Below, piece after piece: positions 21,752-31,999 of a stretch of DNA of 64,000 nt; the first letter of the stretch is position 1, and each line of letters begins with the position of its first letter. The DNA is from Wurfbainia villosa. Taxonomy: Eukaryota > Streptophyta > Magnoliopsida > Zingiberales > Zingiberaceae. The stretch lies in assembly GCA_025175895.1 (NCBI GenBank), contig CM046000.1:94224753-94288752 (forward strand). The letters run 5' to 3'. Both the position numbers and the translations under genes were made by a program. The notes below the pieces were generated by a model. It did not search any database, had not been told where the DNA came from, and saw only the letters and a list, made by a program, of their open reading frames with translations.

Positions 21752-23363
21752 TGTTGGTGCAATCGACCCAGGTCATGATTGACTATACTGAAGTTTGACT
21801 CGAGCAGTATTTTGATGTTCGACAAAACATTTCACAATGTGATCCTCATGGAAAGTCCAAGAATGGTCTCGGCATGGAAAGTCCAAGTCTTGGGAAATTG
21901 ACAAGGAAAGTCCAAGCATGTGTCTTGATATTGGTAAAGTCCAAGTCATGAGTACTTGACAATTGGAAAGTCCAAGCATGGGTCTTGACAATTGGAAAGT
22001 CCAACATGGAGTTGACAAAGAAAGTCCAAGCATGAGTCTTGTCATTTGGAAAGTCCAACATGGAGATGGCAAGGAAAGTCCAAGGGTGTGATATTGGCGA
22101 CGTAAAGTCCAAGCGGGAGTCTTGGCAGCATAAGTCCAATGTTTGGTGGTGTAAAGTCCAAGCGGGAGTCTTGGCAACATAAGTCCAATGTTTAGCGGCA
22201 TAAAGTCCAAGCGTGTGTCTTGGCAGCGTAAGCCCAAATGTGTCTTGGCGATGTAGATCCGGTTAGCATGATAATAGCCGATGGAAGCACCTGAAGGCTA
22301 ACGTATGGATGAACAAGTCATGGATGACTTGGAGGGATCTGATAGGCGTGAGGCTGATGGAGGTGACTAGAAGGCTTATATCTAGGCTAAGGTTGGTCTA
22401 ACAAGTATGAGGGCATCATACTTGAGGTTAAACCTCATGGTTGAGGTTTATCAGTCGACTGGGATTATGGACCTTTCGACTGGTCAAGTATTTTGACACT
22501 TGGCAGCTGAAGTTGACTTTGAGCAATCGATTGGGATTATGACCACTCGACTGACATTTGACTGCGGCCGCATGCCTTTGGTAGTCGACTGTCGCCTTTA
22601 GACAGTCGACTGGCCTTGGGAAGTAGACTGCCATGGAGGGTAGTCGGCTGCTGGTCAAGGTCACAAGCACAGAAAGCTCGGTAGATTACTAAGTAGTTGG
22701 CTATAAACTTGACAGTCGACTGCTAGTAATGGCAATCGTCTGCCTGGGTATCTGTTGGAGTTTTTCCAATGTGGATCAAGCCATTGTGAGACAATGGTTA
22801 CAGGAGCAGTCGACTACTAAGTATGGGCAGTCGACTGCTAGGCGAAAATCAGCCTGAATTGTAGCTTTATAAGAAACTCGAAGAGGAGGATTTTGGATAT
22901 GGTTCTTAGGTAGATTTTAAGGGGAATAGTTGGTGCTTTCTAGTCCATCAAAGCCAGTCCGAAGCAATCAACAAGCAAGCAATCCAAAGTTCTCGTGTAA
23001 AGTTTTCTTTACTTGTATTTATGTATTGCTTAGTTTACTTATTGTATTTCGTTGTATTACTTTTATAATCATTTGTAAGAGGTTTCTCCACCTCAGGATT
23101 GTTCCGAGAAGGAGTGTATTAGTGGTGGTGGGCATCACTAGATCTCATTTGAGCTCGCCTCGTGGAGTAGGAACCCTAAGGTGTCGAACCACGTTATATC
23201 CTTGTGTTGATTATGCTTGTGTGTTTGTATTTGTGTTCATATTGTATTTCTATATTCTGTTGTGTTAACAAGTTTTGTAGACAAGCACAAAAGCGATCGA
23301 ATTCCAAGTGAACGAATGAACACGCCATTCACCCCCCTCTAGCGCGTCACCAATGGTCCTACA
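21752..23363 (+). repeat. 3' LTR of B1 (about 1.61 kb)
   Basis: Starts TGTTGGTGCAATCGACCCAGG after the polypurine tract and ends about TGGTCCTACA. The first third (21840-22250) is a run of units with AAGTCCAAGC and GTCTTGGCA. The middle (22445-22840) holds many CAGTCGACTG palindromes or close variants. The end has TTCACCCCCCTCTAGCG, shared with E. The sequence beyond 23363 is an inverted B LTR, so B1 appears to have inserted in one. Confidence 0.83.
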
Positions 23364-24341
23364 GAAACACTAGTCAAAATCCTTATCTTTGTGCTCCTTA
23401 TAAAGCTATAACTCAGGCTGATTATTCGCCTAGCAGTCGGCTGCCATAAGGCACCAGTCGATTGCCCCTATAGCCATTGTCTCACAATGGCTCAATCCAT
23501 GATGAAAACACTCCAATGGATACACTAGCAGTCGACTGTCTTTACCAGCAGTCGACTGATGGAATGACAATCGACTACCAAAGCTTCTATGCTCGTGTCT
23601 ACTTAAATCAGTCAACTGCCCTTAATGGCAGTCGATTGCTATGGACTAGTCGACTATCCTAAGCTAACAGTTGACTGTTAAGGCCATAGAACAGCAGTCG
23701 AGCATCAGTCAACTTCTGACCAGTCGACTGATCCATATCCCCAGTCGATTGATCCATAACCCCAATCGACTGATAAAACTCAAACATGAGGTTTATCTCA
23801 AGTATGATCCCTTTATACTTGAAAGACCACCCTTTGCCTAGACCTAAGCCTTCTAGCCACCTCCATCATCCTCATGCCTATCAGATCCCTCCAAGTCATC
23901 CATGATTTGTTCATCCATATGCTAGCCTTCAGGTTCTTTCATTGGCTATTTTCATGCTAAATGGGTCTACTTTGCCAGGGTATATTTGGACTTACGTTGC
24001 CAAGACACACGCTTTGACTTTACGTTGCCAAACATTGTACTTATGCCGCCAAGACTACAACTTGGACTTTACGCCTCCAATATCACACCTTTGGACTTCT
24101 CCTGCCAACTCCATGTTGAACTTTCCAATTGCCAGACCCATGCTTGGACTTTCCAATTGCCAAATACCCATGACTTGGACTTTACCATTGCCAAGACCCA
24201 TGCTTGGACTTTCCATGCCAAGTACTCAAGACTTAGAATTTCCATGATAATTACATTGTCATACGTTTTGTCGAACATCAAAATACTGCTCGAGTCAAAC
24301 TCGAGTCCGATCAATCGTGACCTGGGTCGATTTCATCAACA
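23364..24341 (-). repeat. Inverted partial B LTR (B0)
   Basis: On the minus strand this matches the first two-thirds of a B LTR: its start lies at 24341 (reverse of TGTTGATGAAATCGACCCAGG), then hairpin units (23960-24245), then GTCGAC palindromes (23440-23770). It is cut at 23364 by the end of B1. No polypurine tract follows on the outer side, so it is a solo LTR or a 5' LTR of a minus-strand copy. Confidence 0.78.
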
Positions 24342-24439
24342 TACCCAACATTCCTATTATATACATTATATCCTAGCTCGTACAAATCTATACATACATG
24401 AGGCTTCCCACGGCCAAAGTATAAGGGTAATTTTGTATT

Positions 24440-25010
24440 TCTTTTATCTCAAGTTCAAGTTGTGGACATTGTTGCTAGCATAATATCATCTACATATAGA
24501 ACAAATACAATAAACTTATTCTCACTAAACTTGATATAAATGCACTAACAAGCGGGGTTCTCTCTAAAATTGAATGAGGTAACCATCTCATCAAATTTAT
24601 AGTACTATTGAAAGGGTTTAAATGAACTTCTTGAATTTACATACAAGATACTTTAATCATCAGATTCAAAGTTTTCTAGTTACATAATGTATATTATTTT
24701 CTCAATGTTTCTATTAAGAAATATAGTTTTGACATTCATTTTATGTATCTCAAAGTCATAATGAACTATAAATGTTATGATTATCTTCAAAAAATATTTA
24801 GTTGACATTAGTGAGAAAGTTTTTTTATAATCAATTTCCTCCTTTTTAGTGAATCATTTAGCTATACGATGTGTCTTATGCTTTTTTTGCATTGTCCTAT
24901 AAATCTTATTTGGTTTTAAATATCCATTTACTATTGACAAATTTAACTCTTTTAGATAATTCGACAAACTCTCATATGTTATTGTCCGTTGATGGTGTCC
25001 TCTTTTTCGG
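24440..25010 (-). pseudogene. Relic copia reverse transcriptase
   Basis: On the minus strand, 24480-24515 reads FVLYVDDIM, the copia RT active site. Upstream on that strand are degraded forms of MNVKTIFLN and of ENPAC near 24550. Many stops and frameshifts are present. The sequence is unlike A, C or E at base level, so this is an older insertion of a separate family. Confidence 0.6.
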
Positions 25011-25519
25011 CCCACTCAGATCTCCTTCTCCTTGGGAATCCTTGTTGATCCCTTTGAATCCTTGAGATAGAGACTAGATCTGTTACTTAAAGAGAACGTT
25101 AGAGATGGGTCGGTGTTGTCAGCACGACCCCTCCGACGCTCAAGTCAAAATCACAAGAATAGAATAGTGGAGTGAAGAAGAAATGAAAAGAAATCTTTGT
25201 GTACCGAATAGAGGAGAAAGAACCATTCCTTTTCAATTGATCTCTGTTCCCTATTATAGGAGATTTTCCTGCCTTGTTTCTAAATGAATTTACTGTAATG
25301 CGCCTACTAGTCCGTTGAGGCGTAACTGCTTTTCCCGCTCCTTTTCAAAATAACTCCTTCCCTATCTTCCATGTCTTCCTCCTTTTACCTAAAAACAAAT
25401 CACACACAAATTTCTAACAAACAATAATAAAAATACTTTTATTTAAAAAAAATCCCTTGACATCCTTTTTAATTATATCCCAGAACATCCATGTTATTTA
25501 CTCTTACTAAATTCGAGAA
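25011..25519. other. Unassigned 0.5-kb stretch
   Basis: No coding frame is supported. It has a GC-richer section near 25105-25145 (GACCCCTCCGACGCTCAAGT) resembling sequence found in plant LTRs, so it may be an LTR relic. I cannot place ends or a partner. Confidence 0.35.
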
Positions 25520-26460
25520 ATCCTCCTGAAACTCAAAAAACAGCAAAGCACTCAAAAAATACATATGCCTGTCGAGAAATATATAGGTCGCTCAGGAAAT
25601 GCATAGACAACTCGGGAAATCCATAAACTGCTCAGACTTCACACAATTGATCTCTGGATCCACTACTGTGCACATCCCTACTAAGCTTAGGAAATATATA
25701 GGTCGCTTGAGAAATACATAGACACCTCGAAAAATACATAGACTGCTCTACATAACACACAACTGAGCTCTGAATCAAACAACATTACACATCCCTACTA
25801 AGCACAGAAAATACATATGTTGCTCGAGAAATACATAGATAGCTTGAAAAATACATAAATTGCTCTGACTTCACACAACTAAGCTCTGGATCCACTACTC
25901 TGCACATCCCTACTGAGCTCAGGAAATACATAGGTCGCTCGAGAAATACATAGACAGCTCAGAAAATACATACACTGCTTTGTATAAAACACAACTGAGC
26001 TCTGAATCAAACTACTATGCATATCTTTATTGAGCAAGGAAAATACATATGTCACTCGGGAAATTGCATTGATAGCTCGAGAAATACATAAATTGCTTTG
26101 ACTTCACACAATTGAGCTCTGGATCAACTACTCTATACAACCCTATTGAGCTTAGGAAATACATAAGTCGCTCAGGAAATACATAAAACTGCTCAGCACA
26201 ATACAGAACTGAGCTCTGAATCAAACTACTCTGCACATCCCTACTAAGCTCGGAAAATACATATGTAGCTCGGGAAATACATAGATAGTTCGAGAAATAA
26301 ATAGACTGCTCTTCACAACACACAACGGAGCTTTGAATCAAACTACTCTACACATCCCTACTGAGCACGGGAAATACATAGGTTGCCCGAGAAATGGATA
26401 GACATCTCAAGAAATACAAAAACTACTCTGCACAACACACAATACTCTGGACTCTACAAA
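25520..26460. repeat. Tandem repeat array, unit about 118 bp
   Basis: About eight degenerate units are marked by CTCTGGATC or CTCTGAATC at about 25649, 25768, 25890, 26000, 26116, 26213 and 26331. The two marker forms alternate for the first five, suggesting a dimer of about 236 bp. Each unit holds two or three 20-bp subunits of the form CTCGAGAAATACATAGACAG. The same subunit is seen inverted at 57605-57990. No gene. Confidence 0.82.
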
Positions 26461-26513
26461 CACACCTAATGTTCTATAAATACAAAGAAGTACTCTGAAA
26501 ACATACTAGGTAT

Positions 26514-26749
26514 TCTGCCTTAGCTAAAAAAAATTCCAACCTCATCATAAGTTCCCCCTCTTTAATAAATAGAAGAGCAAAGTTGAATGAAGTTTTGCAA
26601 GTGTCTACTGGAAATACTTTACTGAACTCAAGCAAATAAAAACATTCTGCCTTAGCTAAAAAAATCCCAAACCCATCATAAGTTCCCCCTCTATAGTAAA
26701 ATGTAAGAGCAAAGTCAAATGAAGTTTTTCAAGTGTCTACTAAAAATAC
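26514..26749. repeat. 131-bp direct repeat split by B2
   Basis: Copies begin TCTGCCTTAGCTAAAAAAA at 26514 and 26645. The second is interrupted at 26749 by B2 and resumes at 33586. This gives an independent proof of the B2 borders. Confidence 0.85.
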
Positions 26750-28410
26750 TATTGGAAATTCGGTGAGCGCTAGAGAGGGTGAATGACACGTTCGTTGATG
26801 TAGATGGAATTCGATCGTGTGCTTGCTACAATTGTTAGTGTACGCAGCGGAATACATAATGATAAAGCAAATACACAACAACAAGCACACAATACACACG
26901 AATATATGTGGTTCAGAACCTTAGGGTTCCTACTCCATGGGGTGAGCTCAACGAGCTCTAGTGATGTACACACTACTAATAAAACTCCTTCTGGGTGACA
27001 CACCGGAGGTGGAGAAACCTCATACAAGAGATTACAATAGTAATACGAAAGATACAAGGGATTATAAAGATAAAAGGAAATACAAGTAAAGAAAAACACT
27101 TTAAAAGAATGTTTGACCTTTGGTTGCTTGTGAAGTGCCTTGAAGGTCTGGATTGCAGCAGTAATTCCCCTTCTAATCACCTCAAGAACCATGGCCAAAA
27201 ACCTCCCCTTCGAGCTCCTTTTAAAACTCGGGCTGATTTCCGACTAGCAGTCAACTGCCAAAATACCCCAGTCGATGACCCCTATAGTCATTTCTCATAA
27301 TGACTTAATCCACGTCGGCATTTCAGCCAATGGATACACTGGCAGTCGACTGCCATTCCCAGTAGTTGACTGCTCAAGCACGTAGCCGACTACTTAGTCG
27401 GCTACCGAGTGTTCTACCTTCGCGACCAAAACTAGCAGTAGTTGACTGCCCTCCATGGCAGTCGACTACTCATGGCTAGTCGACTGCCCAATGTTGGCAG
27501 TCGATTGCCCAATGTTGGCAGTCGATTGCCAAGGCCTCTTGCTATAGTCGAACACCAGTCGACTCTCGATAGTCGACTGCTCAGTGTCGACTCGGCTGCC
27601 AAATGTCAAACACTTGACCAGTCGACTGGTCTATAACCCCAATCGACTGCTATACCTCAACCATGAGATTTACCCCAAGTATGATGCCCTCATACTTTCT
27701 AGACCACCCTTAGCCTAGACATAAGCCTTCTAGCCACCTCCATAAGCCTCACGCCTATTGGATCCCTCCATGTCATCCATGACTTGTTCATTCATATGCT
27801 AGCCTTCAGGTGCTTCCATTGGCTATTGTCATGATAAGCTGGTCTACACCGCCAAGGCACATTGGCCTTACACTGCTAAGACACATGTTTGGACTTTACG
27901 CTACAAACCATTGGACTTATATTGCCAAGACTCCACCCTTGGACTTTACGCCGCCAATATCAAACCTTAGACTTCCCAATTGCCAAGTACTCTTGACTTG
28001 GACTTTCACTGCCAAGACTACACACTTGGACTTACGTGGCTAAGACTACACCCTTGGACTTTCTATGCCAACCCATGTTGTACTTTCCAATTGCCAAGAC
28101 TCAAGCTTGGACTTTTCCTTGCCAAGTCCCATGCTTGGACTTTTCATGCCAAGTACTCAAGACTTGGAATTTTCATGCCAAGTACTCAAGACTTGGACTT
28201 TACCATTGCCAAGACCCATGCTTGGACTTTCCATGCCAAGTGTCTCACTTGGACTTCTCCATCATATGATCAACCTCATGTCAATCATATAGTCAACCCA
28301 TTATCAAACAATGATCAACTCATCATCAAACATCAAAACACCAACATCAAAATACTACTCGAGTCTAACTCAAGTCTAGTCAATCGTGACCTGGGTCGAT
28401 TGCACCAACA
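26750..28410 (-). repeat. 3' LTR of B2 (1661 bp)
   Basis: On the plus strand it ends TCGATTGCACCAACA, the reverse of the LTR start. The outer end reads TATTGGAA, a changed TGTTGGAA. GTCGAC or near palindromes fill 27240-27650. Hairpin units of CTTGGAC and GCCAAG fill 27850-28260. It carries GTCGAC motifs through 27358-27530, where its partner LTR does not. Confidence 0.9.
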
Positions 28411-30254
28411 ATCTCCCCCTTTTTGATGTTTGACAAAAACCAAATACCTTTGAGTTAGAACACTAACTCAATCCAATCCTCTCCTAATTATCCAAATTGG
28501 GAATTCCAAATTCTCCCTTTAATTTCCACTCAATTCTCCCCCTTTTTAACATACATAAAAAAGGCTCTCCCCAAGGATATCACTGTCTCATATTCCAATG
28601 AGATATTACAATCTCCCCCTTGGTCTAAAACATCTAGGATGTCTTCACTCTTCCTAGTGATAAGTCTCATATCACTAAAGAGAGGCAATCCTTCAAGCTC
28701 TCCCAATTCTCCAAATTCTCCCCCTTATGAGGAAGAACACATCCATCATCCCATGATGGATAACTTCCCCCTAAAGGCTTGTTCCCCCTTGACAATTGCA
28801 CCAACAATATCATTGGAGAGTCTCTAAGCCTATAGGAACACTAAACCCTCAAAATTAAGGTCAAAAGTTCAACCTTGAACTTTCACACACCTTACAATTT
28901 AATAAATCACCCAAACAACTCTCCTAATCCATATCCAATGTATTTTCACTCTTTATAATGCTTTCCAAAGCATATCCTAGGGTTAGGAGCAGTTAGAGTA
29001 GCCAAACATAGCTGAAATCAAGCTACACAAATCTTGTTTACTAGAAATCAGACCTGGCAATCGACTTTATCAGTCAACAGTCGACTGCCCTTGGTGTCAG
29101 TTGACTATCATCTATGGCAGTCGACTGATTTCTACAAGTGTAGAAATCAGGTTTCAGTAAATGAAATTTCAAAAATCATAAGTAATTATATGTAATTTCA
29201 AAAATAGTGAAACTTCATATGTATAATACTTATAATAATCATAATGGGTGAAAAATATTTGAAAAATAAAATACCCATAAAATAGTGAGATTGATACAAA
29301 ATTCAAAACCACTAATAACTTCAATGTTTTTGACCTATTTTGTATCAACTTCTTCAATGGTGACTTCTATCACAAGATAAACTACACCAAGGTTTTTCAA
29401 AATGATTTTGAAATGTTTTTAAAACCTTATATTGAACCATGGTCTATAGGCTTAATGTACATGACTTGTACATAAGCTTTCCTCATGATTCATCCATGGT
29501 ATAAGATGAGTTTGAGTTCATCTAGATGCAAGAACTATGCACCTTGAACTTAACTCATTTCCTAGCATCTCACATGTGTCTAGGGTTTATGAATACACAC
29601 ACATGTTAATGTGATGTGAGATGTGGATTTTATTCATCCTAATCTAGGATCTCATGCATTTTTCTAGGCAACTCTATTTAATTCCTTTATACATGAGACT
29701 TCAAATCTTGCCATAGTCCTTAAATCAATTTTATTAATGCATGAATGATGATTATGTCATAAATGATAGTATAAATAAGCATGTGCCAAAAATCATAATG
29801 TCATGGTATTAAATATGGACCTAAATATATATGGCATAAAAAATAAACCCTAAGCATGATCATGACATTTTATATGATTAAAATGAGAATGATGTCATGA
29901 CATGTTATATGATAATCAAGGCATGACAAATAAAATGTAGAGGTATAAGAATAGCTAAATTTTTGCATTAATTTCCATTTGTTATGATTAAATTTATTTT
30001 GCCATATTACTACTTATCTCCCAAGTGTGCCAAAAACCCAAAATGACACACTATGACCTCTAAACCTTAATTGTGCTAATTTGATTGATTTTTTCAACTT
30101 CCATGAATTATATTGGCACATCCTAAAATTCTTTTGGATAAAATTCAACTTCATTTCCAAGGTATCACATAACCTTGAAAATATCATAAAGTGTCAACTT
30201 TTCTATGGTTGGGTTAACTACCCATCCATTCAAGGTTGACACAATCTAACCCAT
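28411..30254 (-). other. Non-coding 3' interior of B2 with six polypurine tracts
   Basis: No open frame is supported across 1.84 kb. On the element strand, purine tracts of the AAGGGGGAG type occur at about 28411-28426, 28535-28547, 28611-28623, 28717-28727, 28765-28774 and 28782-28791. The first abuts the LTR. The stretch is conserved with B1 and B3, so it may hold RNA signals needed in cis. Confidence 0.8.
29049..29150. repeat. Internal palindrome cluster and hairpin of B2
   Basis: Four GTCGAC-type motifs at 29050-29125 are followed by a perfect 11-bp hairpin, CTGATTTCTAC-AAGT-GTAGAAATCAG, at 29125-29150. B1 and B3 keep weaker forms of the same block. Confidence 0.8.
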
Positions 30255-31532
30255 TTAGCGTGAATTGATCACGCTCCTAGGAACCCAATACCTATTGAAG
30301 CTCCTTGGGTTTACTAGGTATTCCTTAGGGATAACTTCCCTAGATACCCTCCTAATGACCCTCCTAAGCTTAGAAGCCTTGGTCATTTGGGTCTTACCTA
30401 GGTTAACCCTAGGGGTAACTCCCCTTGTAACCTTCTTAGTGGCTTCCCTAGGTTTCTTTGAAACCTTAGCCACTAGGCACACCTTAGGGATGACTTCCCT
30501 ATTAACCTTGGTTTTCCTAGACCTAGGTTGTGTTCCGTAATCGAATGGAACATTGTGGTAGGTCTCCTTGGGTTTAGGTTTGTGACCCAAACTTTTCTTT
30601 CCCTTTGATGGTTCTTGCCTCCTAGACCCTAGGCTTTGACTACTTGATCCTAAATTTTGACCATTTGACCCTTGCATTTGATTTTGCATCTTTCTAAGGG
30701 TCTTTTTCAATTTCTCAAGCCTTGACCTCAAGGCTTGGTTTTATAATTCTAATTGCCCAAATTTTGATTTTTCATTTAGTCTTTGGGCATTACCATTTCT
30801 TCTAGGCATATGCCTACCCTTCTTAGGGTTAATGCCTAAATGGTTTTCTACCTTTCTAATTGCCTCCTTAGATAGAATTATTTTAGGGGTATTTAATCTA
30901 GATTTGTCCTTAGCCCCAAAATTACAACTCTTAGCACCTAAACAATAGAATTTATTTTTAGCATGATTTGTATTATGATGAATAGCAAGTGAATTAAAAT
31001 TATCCCTAGCATGCTTTTGACTTTTAATCAAGAAAGGAGCATAATTAAAGGTTACCTTAGGGTTTGCCTTAGCTCCCCCTACATTTGTAACTCCTCTCAT
31101 GTCCTTGATTTGTTTCCTCCCCCTAGAGCATTGACTTCGACAGTGTCCCCGTTTGTTGCACTTGAATCACACCACGTGCTCCTTGCTCTTACTAGTGGGG
31201 ACTCTGACATCCTTTGAATTTTTGTTGACTTTTAGTGCCGGTGCTTTCTCCTTGGCCAATTTTGGGCATTTGCTCTTGTAATGCCCTTTCTCCCTACACT
31301 CAAAGAAAATTATATGATCTTTATTTTTAACTAAATTGCTTGAGTTACCTAGGGTGATAGTAGGAAGAATTTGGTCCAATTCTTCATGGCTCCCGGAGGT
31401 AGATGCTTCTTCTTGTTGCTCCGGTATTGAAATGCCTAAGCTCCTCCCCCTCAATCTTAGAAGTGGAGGCTTCCTCCGATTCTTCCACTTCTTCTTCGGA
31501 TGTCGAACACCTCTCGACATCCAAATTCTCAC
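30255..31532 (-). pseudogene. Gag middle and C-terminal region, B2
   Basis: Open pieces 31167-31532, 30741-31100 and 30255-30731 share one frame with stops between. The first knuckle reads FFECREKGHYKSKC, with Phe where the first Cys belongs. A second knuckle starts just after a stop at about 31165 (FKCNKRGH). Then come a conserved HMPRRNGNAQRLN block, a coiled-coil-like stretch, and a basic tail with three repeats of VxREVIPK / VTRGVTPR type. It ends RYWVPRSVINSR at 30255. No protease or integrase follows. Confidence 0.78.
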
Positions 31533-31938
31533 TTTCTTGTGAGGATGAGCTTTCTTCTTTGGGCTCTCTCTCTACTTGAGCCACAGATGGTTCTTCATGG
31601 AGCTTGGCCAATTTATCCCACAACACCTTGACATCTTGATATTCACCTAATCTAGACACGACATCATTAGGTAATGAATTTAATATCAATTGCGTTACCT
31701 TATCGTTTCTTCCGAAGGCTTGGACTTGCTCTTCGGTCAATCTCTTCTTCTTGAGATATCCACCTTTTGGACCTCTTGGAAGTTCAAATCCCTTCACTAG
31801 GATCATCCAACCTTCAAAGTCCATCATGAAGAAGTTCTCCATCCATGCCCTCCATTGCTCAAAACCTTCTAGTCCATAGAAGGTGTATGGAATTGGAGTG
31901 TTGATGTCCCATCCAAGTCCATCTTTTGGTAATCCCAT
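31384..31938 (-). pseudogene. Gag N-terminal region, B2
   Basis: Starts MGLPKDGLGWDINTPIPYTF. It has the copia Gag core patterns FEQWRAWMENFFMMDFEGW, VTQLILNSLPNDVVSRLGEY and LWDKLAKLHEEPS, then a Ser/Glu-rich acidic stretch. A frameshift near 31430-31530 moves to the frame of the knuckle segment. The matching start in B3 is ATG 36062. Confidence 0.8.
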
Positions 31939-31980
31939 CCTCTAGCACTTTTGCTCCCGATTGTTAATCCATAGAAGAAC

Positions 31981-31999
31981 TCCTAGCTCTGATGCCACT
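31981..31999 (-). promoter_or_regulatory. Primer-binding site of B2
   Basis: The element strand reads AGTGGCATCAGAGCTAGGA directly after the LTR end. One base differs from AGTGGTATCAGAGC, the usual copia site for initiator tRNA-Met. Confidence 0.85.

Noticed and set aside
22428..22670. Regular short palindromes at near-even spacing that recall a CRISPR array
   Set aside because: Repeats are short, vary in spacing and sequence, and lie inside plant LTRs. There are no cas genes, and the window is eukaryotic.
27810..28426. Overlapping open frames with repeated LDFPCQ / WTFHAK-type strings, also at 21773-22237, 33020-33666 and 34358-34838
   Set aside because: They come from the hairpin units, which lack stops in several frames. 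There is no start context, no domain, and frames change between copies.
31384..31542. A possible host zinc-finger gene suggested by CCHC motifs in B
   Set aside because: Position between LTRs, after a primer site, together with Gag core patterns identifies it as retrotransposon Gag.
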